Notes under the pieces: generated by a model
Seen by the model: the letters and a program-made list of their open reading frames with translations, nothing else
Told to the model about the DNA's origin: nothing
Databases searched by the model: none
Part shown: positions 1 to 6,784 of the stretch, one piece after another
Layout of the letters: each line of letters opens with the position of its first letter
Position numbering within the stretch: the first letter of the stretch is position 1
Made by a program: the position numbers and the translations under genes
Source of the DNA: Novosphingobium sp. UBA6722
GTDB taxonomy: Bacteria > Pseudomonadota > Alphaproteobacteria > Sphingomonadales > Sphingomonadaceae
DNA: 7,607 nucleotides
Assembly (NCBI GenBank): GCA_002454125.1
Contig: DKII01000127.1
Coordinates: 28,684-36,290 of the forward strand
Direction: 5' to 3'

Positions 1-1015
1 GGCGGCCTTCGGCATCGGTGTTGATCACCTCGACCGTCTGGCCCGACATGGTGGTGACCACGTCGCCCGGGCGCTGGGCATTGCCATCGGGCATATTCTC
101 AACCAGGCCGCAGATGCCGACCACGTTGGCCTTGGCCTTGCGCTTGGCCAGCGCGAGCATCACGCCCGCGACCGCCCCGGCACCGCCCATGTCCCACTTC
201 ATGTCTTCCATGCCGGCCGGCGGCTTGAGGCTGATCCCGCCCGTGTCGAAAGTCACACCCTTGCCGACGAAAGCCGTGGGCTTGCCGCCCGCCGCGCCGC
301 CGTTCCATTCCATCACCAGCAGTTGCGGCTCACGCACCGAGCCCTGCGCGACGCCGAGCAGGGCACCCATGCCAAGCGCGGTCATCTCATCCCGGCCCAG
401 CACGCGGACCTTCACGCCGGTGCCTTCAAGCCGCTTTCGCGCCCGCTCAACGAAGCTGGCAGGGTAGATCACGTTGGCCGGTTCAGTCACCAGCTCACGG
501 GTGAACTCGACGCCCTCGGCCAGCGCCGCCTCGATTGCCCAGGCGGCTTCGGTGCCTTCCGGCGCCGCGGCAACGCGCAGGGTCTTGAGGCTGGGCTTGT
601 GATCGTCAGCCAGCTTGGTGCGGTAGATGTCATAGCGCCAGGCCCGCAGCCGGGCACCCAGCAGGACGGCGGCAACATCGGCGCCAGACAGCTTGGTGCC
701 GGTGAAATCGAGCGTCAGGGTGCTCTCCCCAGAAGTCAAGAACTTGGCCGTGAGCGCCGCGCCGGCGCGCTCCAGCGCGGCACTGCGGTCCTTGGCCTTG
801 GCATCGCCGGCCCCGGCCAGTGCGAGGCGGACAATCGCCCCTTCGCGGGCAACAAAGCCTTCATGCGCCTGCCCGGCCTTGCCAGTGAAACGCGCCGCGC
901 GGGCGCTTTCGACCAGCACCGGATCGAGATCGGCCGGCAGGGCATCCTGATCGACAATGCGGGCGACGGGCGAGACTGTAGCGGCGAGCGGGCCGGCGAC
1001 GAATTCGATCTGCAT
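1..1015 (-). CDS. pepA: Leucyl (cytosol) aminopeptidase PepA, M17 family; 3' end beyond the left edge
   Basis: This is a cytoplasmic, two-metal aminopeptidase that removes N-terminal residues from peptides, typically acting as a hexamer. The reading frame starts at ATG 1015-1013 and stays open for 338 complete codons to the edge; family members are about 480-500 residues, so roughly the last 150 are missing. The N-terminal domain (about 1-170) is variable, while the start of the catalytic domain is unmistakable. VGKGVTFDTGGISLKP supplies the metal ligands K252 and D257 and the catalytic lysine K264, D275 lies in KWDMGGAG, and NTDAEGR at the edge supplies D334, E336 and the catalytic R338 (aligned by motif to E. 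coli K270, D275, K282, D293, D352, E354 and R356). A GGAG Shine-Dalgarno 5 nt upstream supports the start. It is divergent from lptD. No catalytic residue is missing in the visible part. Confidence 0.96.
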   Translation of the reverse strand, partial: MQIEFVAGPLAATVSPVARIVDQDALPADLDPVLVESARAARFTGKAGQAHEGFVAREGAIVRLALAGAGDAKAKDRSAALERAGAALTAKFLTSGESTLTLDFTGTKLSGADVAAVLLGARLRAWRYDIYRTKLADDHKPSLKTLRVAAAPEGTEAAWAIEAALAEGVEFTRELVTEPANVIYPASFVERARKRLEGTGVKVRVLGRDEMTALGMGALLGVAQGSVREPQLLVMEWNGGAAGGKPTAFVGKGVTFDTGGISLKPPAGMEDMKWDMGGAGAVAGVMLALAKRKAKANVVGICGLVENMPDGNAQRPGDVVTTMSGQTVEVINTDAEGR

Positions 1016-1020
1016 GATTG

Positions 1021-1024
1021 CTCC
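1021..1024 (-). promoter_or_regulatory. Ribosome binding site of pepA
   Basis: On the minus strand GGAG, within CCGGAGC, lies 5 nt before the ATG at 1015. This is a good Shine-Dalgarno match and fixes the pepA start. The same bases on the plus strand fall at the beginning of an upstream in-frame extension of lptD, which argues that the extension is not translated. Confidence 0.75.
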
Positions 1025-1119
1025 GGAAAAACTGGACTTGCGGTGAGACGGTGCCCGCAGCCGGACGACCTTGGTTAGCGTGGATTGCAGTTAAGCGCGG
1101 GCGGTGCGATAGGCAAGCC

Positions 1120-3378
1120 ATGCATCTCCCCGTGCGGCTGCTGCCGCCCTGCCCCCATTGCGCGCTTCGCGGCTGGAAATCCGGCGCGCTCGCATTCGCC
1201 TTGCTGGCAATGGCCAGCGGCGCCCAGGCGCAGGAAGCCCCCGCTGCGCCGCCGGCCAGCGAGAGCGAGGCTGAAGCTCCGGTCGGATTTGAGGCCGACG
1301 GGCTGAGCTATGACGATGCCTCGGACAGCGTCACGGCCTTTGGCAGTGTTGTGATGCGGCGCGGCAACCAATCGGTTCGGGCCGACAAGGTGGTGTGGAA
1401 CCGCAAGACCGGCGAGGTTGAAGCGAGCGGCTCGATCCGCCTGGTCGATGCCGACGGCAACCAGTTGTTCGCCGATTCGCTGATGTTGGACGACGAGCTG
1501 CGCGCTGGCGCCATGCAGAACATGCTGCTGGCCCTGCGTGAAGGCGGGCGCCTTGCCGCCGCCAACGGCAGCCGCGCGCCCGATGGCACGGTGGTCCTGT
1601 CCAACGCCGTCTATTCCGCCTGCGCGGTCGAAGACAGCGCCGGTTGCCCGGTCACCCCGAGCTGGCGGATCACCGCCGAGCGGGTCACCTATGACGATAC
1701 GAAGAAACTGATCCGCTTCAAGGGCGCGCGGCTCGAGCTGTTCGGGGCCCGCCTGTTGCCGATGCCGGGCCTGGTGCTGACCAGCGACGGGCGGCCGATC
1801 TCGGGCCTGTTGATCCCCGATGTGCGGCTTTCGGCCTCAAACGGGGTTGAGTTTTCGCAGACCTATTACAAGCGGCTGGGTAACAACCGAGATCTGGCGA
1901 TCACCGGCTATGTCTATACCGGGGCGCTGCCGATGATCTCGGGCCAGTACCGCCAGCTGACCAGCAAGGGCGCTTACCAGATCACTGGCTATGCCACCCG
2001 CTCCTCGCGCATTCCCATTGGCGGGGCGGTGGCTGGCAGCCAGCGCGATTTTCGCGGCTATCTGGCCGGCAACGGCCGGTTCCAGCTTTCACCTAACTGG
2101 TCGATCATGGCCTCGGGCCGGATCGCTTCCGACCGTACCTTCCTGCGCCGCTATGACATCAGCCGCGATGACCGGCTGCGCAGCGTGATCGAGGCAGAGC
2201 GGATCGATCCCAATTCCTACCTTTCGATCGCTGGCTGGGCGACCCAGACACTGCGGGTCGGCGATGCCCAGGGTCAGGTCCCGGTTGCCCTGCCGGTGAT
2301 CGATTACCGCCGCCGCCTGACCGATCCGGTGCTGGGCGGAAAGATCGAATTCCAGGCAAACTCGATGGCGATCACCCGGACCACCGGGCAGGATACGCAG
2401 CGCGCTTTCGCACAGGCGCGCTGGGACATGCGGCGGATCACCGGGCTGGGTCAGGAAGTGACCTTTACCGCCCTGGCGCGCGGCGACGTCTACAATTCGG
2501 ACGAGAACAATCTGACTGCGACCGCCGTCTACCGCGGCAATCCCGGCTGGCAGACTCGCGGCCTCGCGACAGCGGCGATGGACGTGAAGTGGCCGCTGCT
2601 GGGCGAATTTCTGGGCGGCACCCAGGTCCTGACTCCGCGCTTCCAGGTGGTTGCCAGCCCCAACCTGCGCAATCTGGCGATCCCCAACGAGGATGCCCGC
2701 GCGATTGATCTCGAAGATTCGAACCTCTTCGCGCTCAACCGCTTCCCCGGCTATGACCGGATCGAGGACGGCGTGCGCTTTACCTATGGCTTCGACTGGC
2801 AGTGGGAACGGCCGGGCTGGCGCGTATCGACCACAATCGGCCAGTCCTATCGCCTGACCAGCAAGCCCACGCTGCTGCCCGATGGCACCGGCCTGTCCAG
2901 CCGCAGCTCCGACATCGTCGGGCGGACTGAGATCCGCTACAAGGACTTTGTCCGCCTCACGCACCGCTTCCGGCTCGACAAGGACAACTTCGCCGTCCGC
3001 CGCAACGAGATCGACGCCGCGATCGGCAACGAGCGGACCTATGCCGAGATTGGTTATCTGCGGCTCAACCGCAACATTTCGGCAATCGCCGAAGACCTCA
3101 AGGACCGCGAGGAACTGCGCGTGGCCGGCCGGGTTGGTTTTGCGCGCTACTGGTCGGTTTTCGGCTCAGGCGTGTTCAACCTGACCGGCAAGAACGAGGA
3201 CCCGACGCTGACCACCGACGGGTTCCAGGCGCTGCGCACCCGGCTCGGCGTCGCATACGATGACGATTGCCTGCAACTCGCGCTGACCTGGCGACGCGAT
3301 TTCGTGGCCACGGGCGACGCCCGCCGTGGCAACACCTTCCAGGTGAGCATAGCCGTGCGTAACCTTGGTTTCCGTTGA
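1120..3378 (+). CDS. lptD: LPS-assembly protein LptD (outer-membrane LPS translocon)
   Basis: LptD forms, with the lipoprotein LptE in other bacteria, the outer-membrane pore that inserts lipopolysaccharide into the outer leaflet. The 752-residue product is close to the family's usual 700-800. Residues 1-37 are a signal peptide: arginines and a lysine, a hydrophobic stretch around 21-34, and an AQA/QE cleavage site. Residues about 55-190 form the LptA/OstA-like periplasmic domain (VGFEADGLSYD, then repeated short beta-strands); the remainder is the beta-barrel, rich in alternating aromatic and charged strands. The mature protein has only three cysteines: C168 and C176 in YSAC..C, and C717 in DDDCLQL near the C-terminus. 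I chose ATG 1120 because it directly precedes the signal peptide. The frame is open to a TTG at 1018, which would add 34 residues before the signal peptide. The ribosome site for 1120 is weak (AGGC). The protein ends NLGFR, so the usual terminal aromatic is penultimate. Confidence 0.94.
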   Translation: MHLPVRLLPPCPHCALRGWKSGALAFALLAMASGAQAQEAPAAPPASESEAEAPVGFEADGLSYDDASDSVTAFGSVVMRRGNQSVRADKVVWNRKTGEVEASGSIRLVDADGNQLFADSLMLDDELRAGAMQNMLLALREGGRLAAANGSRAPDGTVVLSNAVYSACAVEDSAGCPVTPSWRITAERVTYDDTKKLIRFKGARLELFGARLLPMPGLVLTSDGRPISGLLIPDVRLSASNGVEFSQTYYKRLGNNRDLAITGYVYTGALPMISGQYRQLTSKGAYQITGYATRSSRIPIGGAVAGSQRDFRGYLAGNGRFQLSPNWSIMASGRIASDRTFLRRYDISRDDRLRSVIEAERIDPNSYLSIAGWATQTLRVGDAQGQVPVALPVIDYRRRLTDPVLGGKIEFQANSMAITRTTGQDTQRAFAQARWDMRRITGLGQEVTFTALARGDVYNSDENNLTATAVYRGNPGWQTRGLATAAMDVKWPLLGEFLGGTQVLTPRFQVVASPNLRNLAIPNEDARAIDLEDSNLFALNRFPGYDRIEDGVRFTYGFDWQWERPGWRVSTTIGQSYRLTSKPTLLPDGTGLSSRSSDIVGRTEIRYKDFVRLTHRFRLDKDNFAVRRNEIDAAIGNERTYAEIGYLRLNRNISAIAEDLKDREELRVAGRVGFARYWSVFGSGVFNLTGKNEDPTLTTDGFQALRTRLGVAYDDDCLQLALTWRRDFVATGDARRGNTFQVSIAVRNLGFR

Positions 3379-3458
3379 TCGGGACATTTGCGAGGGCGGC
3401 GCAAACGCGCTATCCGGCCCGGCAATGGTGGTGGCCTGATCAGCTTGGGTTAAGCCAA

Positions 3459-3477
3459 CCGGCGCCAATGGCGTCGG
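3459..3477 (+). other. Small GC-rich hairpin in the lptD-surA gap
   Basis: CCGGCGCC and GGCGTCGG flank a 3-nt loop (AAT), giving an 8-bp stem with one G-T pair, about 80 nt after the lptD stop and 34 nt before the surA ATG. No T-run follows, so it is not a classical intrinsic terminator. It could be an RNA structure in the surA leader or chance in GC-rich DNA. Apart from this, the 132-bp gap (3379-3510) holds nothing I recognise. Confidence 0.25.
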
Positions 3478-3510
3478 CAAGTCCGGCCGGAAAACCCTTT
3501 CCGTGCCGTA

Positions 3511-4875
3511 ATGGGGATTGAACTGACGGTGACTCCTATTTCCATTTCGCGCCGCCCGCTTCGCTATACGCTGGCCATTGCCGCGCTGGTGTTGGCCGGT
3601 GGTGCCGTGGCGCAGAATGCCCCCACCACAGGCGGCGGCTTTTCCCTGCCCGAGAACCCGAACTTCTTCGTCAAGAACGATCCGAACTACCGCAAGGCAA
3701 CGGTGGTGGTGAACGGTGAGATCATCACCGGCACCGATATCGATCAGCGCGTCGCGCTGCTGGTCGCGGCCAGCGGCGGTAAGATCGATGATGAGGAACT
3801 CAAGCGGCTCAAGCTGCAGGTGCTGCGCAACCTGATGGATGAAACGCTCCAGATCCAGGAAGCCGCGGCCCAGAAGATCGAGGTCGAGCCCGAAGAGATC
3901 GAGCAGACCTATATCCGGATCGCCGGCCAGAACTTTGGCCAGGATCCCAAGGCGATGGAAGCCTATCTGACCAAGATCGGCTCCTCGCCCGCCTCGCTCA
4001 AGCGCCAGATCCGCGGCGAACTGTCGTGGCAGCGGTTGCTACGCCGCAACGTCCAGCCGTTCGTCAACGTCTCGGACGATGAAGTGCGCGAAGTGCTGAA
4101 GCGGATGCAGGATGCCAAGGGCACCGAAGAATACCGCGTCGGCGAAATCTTCCTCTCAGCCACGGCCGAGAACCGCGAAGCCGTGCTGGCCAATGCGACC
4201 CGCATTGTCGAGCAGCTGCGCGGCGGCGGTAGCTTCGTCGGCTATGCCCGCCAGTTCTCCGAAGCCTCGACCGCCTCGGTCGGTGGTGACCTCGGCTGGG
4301 TCCGTCTGGGCCAGCTGCCGGCTGAACTCGGCACGGCGCTGCAGAGCCTGCAGACCGGCCAGCTTGCCGGCCCGATCGAGATTCGCGGCGGTTTTTCGAT
4401 CGTTGCGCTGATCGACAAGCGCCAGGTCCTGACCGCCGATCCGCGCGATGCGGTGCTCAGCCTCAAGCAGCTTTCGATCAGCTTCCCGCCGGGCACGACC
4501 GAGGCCCAGGCCACGGCCAAGGCCAAGAGCTTTGCCGAAGCCGTCCAGGCCGCGCGCGGCTGCGGCACGGTTGACGCGATTGCCCAGCAGCAAGGCGCCG
4601 AAGTCGTCACCAATGACCAGATCAAGGCGCGCGACCTGCCCGGGCCGCTCCAGAACCTGGTGCTTGGCATGACGCTGGGTGAAGTGACGCCGCCGTTCGG
4701 CTCGATCCAGGATGGCGTGCGCGTGCTGATGCTGTGCGGCCGTGACGATCCGAAGGACGCGACCGCTCCGGACTTCGAACAGGTCCAGGGCCAGATCGAG
4801 GACGAACGCGTCAACAAGCGCGCCCAGGCCTATCTGCGCGACCTGCGGCGCGACGCCGTGATCGACTACGACTGA
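3511..4875 (+). CDS. surA: Periplasmic chaperone / peptidyl-prolyl isomerase SurA
   Basis: SurA escorts unfolded outer-membrane proteins, LptD among them, across the periplasm, and isomerises proline bonds. The product is 454 residues (E. coli 428). A signal peptide covers residues 1-34: SRRPLRY, a hydrophobic run at about 19-31, and AVA/QN cleavage. Residues about 60-200 are the SurA N-terminal chaperone domain (VVVNGEIITGTDIDQR, then helices). Residues about 207-304 are a well-conserved parvulin domain (YRVGEIFL, FVGYARQFSEASTASVGGDLGWV, LPAEL, GPIEIRGGFSIV). A second parvulin-like stretch at about 314-410 lacks the GGDLGW core and looks degenerate. The C-terminal helix (420-450) follows. 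It has two cysteines, C351 and C409. The ATG at 3511 has no evident ribosome site; GTG 3529, preceded by GGGGA 11 nt upstream, is a plausible alternative that keeps the whole signal peptide. pdxA begins 7 nt after its stop. Confidence 0.92.
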   Translation: MGIELTVTPISISRRPLRYTLAIAALVLAGGAVAQNAPTTGGGFSLPENPNFFVKNDPNYRKATVVVNGEIITGTDIDQRVALLVAASGGKIDDEELKRLKLQVLRNLMDETLQIQEAAAQKIEVEPEEIEQTYIRIAGQNFGQDPKAMEAYLTKIGSSPASLKRQIRGELSWQRLLRRNVQPFVNVSDDEVREVLKRMQDAKGTEEYRVGEIFLSATAENREAVLANATRIVEQLRGGGSFVGYARQFSEASTASVGGDLGWVRLGQLPAELGTALQSLQTGQLAGPIEIRGGFSIVALIDKRQVLTADPRDAVLSLKQLSISFPPGTTEAQATAKAKSFAEAVQAARGCGTVDAIAQQQGAEVVTNDQIKARDLPGPLQNLVLGMTLGEVTPPFGSIQDGVRVLMLCGRDDPKDATAPDFEQVQGQIEDERVNKRAQAYLRDLRRDAVIDYD

Positions 4876-4882
4876 TCGCGGC

Positions 4883-5896
4883 ATGAGCGAGGGGGCACTC
4901 GTCGTATCGCTGGGCGATCCGGCGGGGGTCGGTCCCGAGCTCATTGCGGCTGCCTGGTCGGCGCGCGAGGCCGAACTGCTGCCACCCTTCGTGGTGGCCG
5001 GCGGGGCCGAGGTGCTGGCCGCTGCCGCCCAATCGCGCGGCCTGTCAGTCCCGATCCGCGAGGTGTTCCATCCTGCCGAGGCGCTGGAGTGCTTCGATTT
5101 CATGCTGCCAGTGCTGGCTGGTGCCGATGGCGACTATACGCCGGGGACGCCGAGCCGCGCGGGGGCCGAACTCGCCCTCGCCTCGCTGACCGAAGCGACC
5201 GAACTCACCCGCAATGGCGATTGCTGGGGCCTGGTCACGGCGCCGATCGCCAAGTCGCTGCTGGCTGAGGTTGGTTTCACCCATCCCGGCCAGACCGAAT
5301 TTGTCGCCGCAGCCTGCGGCGTGGCAGCTGATGATGCGGTCATGATACTGGCCGGACCGACACTGCGCACCGTCCCGCTGACGGTCCATGTCGCGCTGGC
5401 TGCTGTACCAGGTCTGATCACGACAGATCTGATCCTGCGCAAGGCCCGGATCGTTGCCCGGGCCCTCTGTCAGGATTTCGGCATAGCACACCCGCGCCTC
5501 GCCATTGCCGCGCTTAATCCCCATGCCGGGGAAGACGGCCGGATGGGGCACGAGGACGCCGCCGTGATTGCCCCGGCCGTGGCCGCGCTGCGGGCCGAAG
5601 GGATCGAGGCGAGCGGTCCGCATCCGGCCGATGCTCTGTTTACGCCCCGCGCCCGCGCCACCTATGATGCGGCGCTGTGCATGTATCACGATCAAGCGCT
5701 GGTGCCGCTGAAAGCGCTGGACTTTGACGAAGGCGTCAACGTCACGCTGGGCCTGCCGATCGTCCGCACTAGTCCCGACCACGGCACCGCCTTCGGGATC
5801 GCCGGCCAGAATGTCGCCGATCCCGGCGCAACCATCGCTGCGATCCGCATGGCCGGTGAGATCGCCGCCCGCCGCGCCGGAGCGGATCTTGGCTGA
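4883..5896 (+). CDS. pdxA: 4-hydroxythreonine-4-phosphate dehydrogenase PdxA
   Basis: PdxA oxidises 4-phosphohydroxy-L-threonine with NAD(P); the product decarboxylates to 3-amino-2-oxopropyl phosphate, which PdxJ joins to deoxyxylulose 5-phosphate to make pyridoxine 5'-phosphate. The enzyme is a cytoplasmic, metal-dependent homodimer. The 337 residues match the family length (E. coli 329). Visible signatures are GDPAGVGPE (11-19), TAPIAK (119-124), the substrate-binding HPGQT (134-138), and the three metal-ligand histidines H169 (VHVAL), H214 (NPHAGEDGRMG) and H269 (MYHDQ). The conserved tail FDEGVNVTLGLPIVRTSPDHGTA is present at 281-303. The ATG at 4883 is 7 nt after the surA stop and has no strong Shine-Dalgarno, which fits translational coupling to surA. 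Its last codons overlap the rsmA start. The gene looks intact and functional. Confidence 0.97.
   Translation: MSEGALVVSLGDPAGVGPELIAAAWSAREAELLPPFVVAGGAEVLAAAAQSRGLSVPIREVFHPAEALECFDFMLPVLAGADGDYTPGTPSRAGAELALASLTEATELTRNGDCWGLVTAPIAKSLLAEVGFTHPGQTEFVAAACGVAADDAVMILAGPTLRTVPLTVHVALAAVPGLITTDLILRKARIVARALCQDFGIAHPRLAIAALNPHAGEDGRMGHEDAAVIAPAVAALRAEGIEASGPHPADALFTPRARATYDAALCMYHDQALVPLKALDFDEGVNVTLGLPIVRTSPDHGTAFGIAGQNVADPGATIAAIRMAGEIAARRAGADLG
5879..5882 (+). promoter_or_regulatory. Ribosome binding site deciding the TTG start of rsmA
   Basis: GGAG inside the last codons of pdxA lies 6 nt before TTG 5889. It is the only good Shine-Dalgarno near the beginning of the conserved RsmA sequence, and no in-frame ATG exists between it and the GQNFL motif. 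It therefore supports a TTG initiation codon. Confidence 0.7.
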
Positions 5897-6704
5897 CCTG
5901 CCGCCGCTACGCGATGTCATCAACCGCCACGGCCTGTTCGCCTCCAAGGCGCTGGGTCAGAACTTCCTGTTCGATGAGCAGTTGCTTGACCGGATCGCCG
6001 CGATTCCAGGCAAGCTCAAGGGCGCGCAGGTCCTCGAAGTTGGCCCTGGCCCCGGTGGCCTGACGCGTGCGCTGTTGCGGGCCGGAGCGCAGGTCACTGC
6101 AATCGAGATGGACCGCCGCTGCCTGCCCGCGCTGGCCGAACTGGCCGAGGCATTTCGCGGCCAGCTTCGCGTCATTGAGGGCGACGCCACCAAGGTCGAT
6201 CACGGCCTTGAAGGCCCGTTCCACGTCGTTGCCAACCTGCCTTACAATGTCGGCACAGCACTGTTTGTCGGCTGGCTCAGCGGCGAAGGCTGGCCGCCGC
6301 AATGGGCTTCGCTGACGTTGATGTTCCAGCTTGAGGTCGCCCAGCGGATCATCGCCGATGCGGGCAGCGATGCCTATGGCCGCCTCGCCGTGCTGGCCCA
6401 ATGGCGCTCAAACGCGAAGATCGCCATGAAGGTCCACCGCAGCGCCTTCACGCCGCCCCCCAAAGTAATGAGCGCCGTGGTCCATGTCACCCCGGCCGCA
6501 ATGCCAGACGGCGTTTCCGCCCGCATGCTCGAACGCGTTACCGAAGCGGCCTTCGGCCAGCGCCGCAAGATGCTGCGCCAGAGCCTGAAAGGCCTGCCTG
6601 GTGCGCTGGAAGCGCTGGAGAGCCTCGGCATTGACCCCGCCCGCCGCGCCGAGACGCTAAGCGTGGCGGAGTTCGTCAGCCTCGCCCGGGCGCTCACTGC
6701 CTAA
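5889..6704 (+). CDS. rsmA: 16S rRNA (adenine1518-N6/adenine1519-N6)-dimethyltransferase RsmA (KsgA)
   Basis: RsmA uses S-adenosylmethionine to dimethylate two adjacent adenines in helix 45 of 16S rRNA, a late quality-control step of small-subunit assembly; loss of the methylation gives kasugamycin resistance. Starting at TTG 5889 the product is 271 residues, the normal length (about 270). Motifs in order are KALGQNFL (20-27), the SAM-binding LEVGPGPGGLT (49-59), the acidic E73 in AIEMD, D99 in EGDA, the catalytic NLPYN (116-120), FQLEVAQRI (146-154), FTPPPKV (187-193) and FGQRRKMLRQSL (222-233). The frame is open upstream through pdxA codons, but that segment is out-of-frame pdxA. TTG is chosen for its GGAG ribosome site and for length. 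It overlaps the pdxA stop by 8 nt, so translation is probably coupled. In E. coli apaG and apaH follow; here a repeat and the convergent glcB follow instead. Confidence 0.95.
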   Translation: MADLPPLRDVINRHGLFASKALGQNFLFDEQLLDRIAAIPGKLKGAQVLEVGPGPGGLTRALLRAGAQVTAIEMDRRCLPALAELAEAFRGQLRVIEGDATKVDHGLEGPFHVVANLPYNVGTALFVGWLSGEGWPPQWASLTLMFQLEVAQRIIADAGSDAYGRLAVLAQWRSNAKIAMKVHRSAFTPPPKVMSAVVHVTPAAMPDGVSARMLERVTEAAFGQRRKMLRQSLKGLPGALEALESLGIDPARRAETLSVAEFVSLARALTA

Positions 6705-6705
6705 T

Positions 6706-6766
6706 CCTCCCCGTTTGCACGCAGTGCAAATGGGGAGGTGGATCGCCGCAGGCGAGACGGAGGGGT
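6706..6766 (+). repeat. Structured intergenic repeat unit, copy 1
   Basis: This is a 61-bp unit starting 2 nt after the rsmA stop. It opens with a strong hairpin: CCTCCCC-G-TTTGCAC, loop GCA, GTGCAAA-T-GGGGAGG (6706-6738), 15 paired positions counting one G-T. It continues with TGG, a smaller hairpin TCGCC-GCA-GGCGA (6743-6755), and ends in GACGGAGGGGT. Copy 2 in inverted orientation shares CAAATGGGGAGGTGG and GACGGAGGGGT exactly. The hairpin may also serve as the rsmA transcript end, though no T-run follows. I associate this repeat type with sphingomonad intergenic regions from memory only. Confidence 0.8.
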
Positions 6767-6784
6767 AATGACGCAGCGTCCATC

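Noticed and set aside
323..1078. Long plus-strand open frame opposite pepA
   Set aside because: It is antisense to a clear aminopeptidase with intact catalytic motifs; its composition is what GC-rich antisense frames give, and it has no recognisable domain.
1085..1113. Possible lptD promoter: TTGCAG, 17-nt spacer, GATAGG, which would give a leaderless transcript at ATG 1120
   Set aside because: Each box matches the sigma-70 consensus at only about three of six positions, which is expected by chance.
2089..2964. 291-codon minus-strand frame inside lptD
   Set aside because: Shadow of the lptD barrel coding sequence; no family signature and no independent ribosome site.
4156..5103. 315-codon minus-strand frame across surA and pdxA
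   Set aside because: It spans the junction of two real genes on the opposite strand and is low-complexity, as GC-rich shadows are.
5045..5947. 300-codon minus-strand frame opposite pdxA
   Set aside because: Antisense to a gene with full catalytic motifs; no domain seen.
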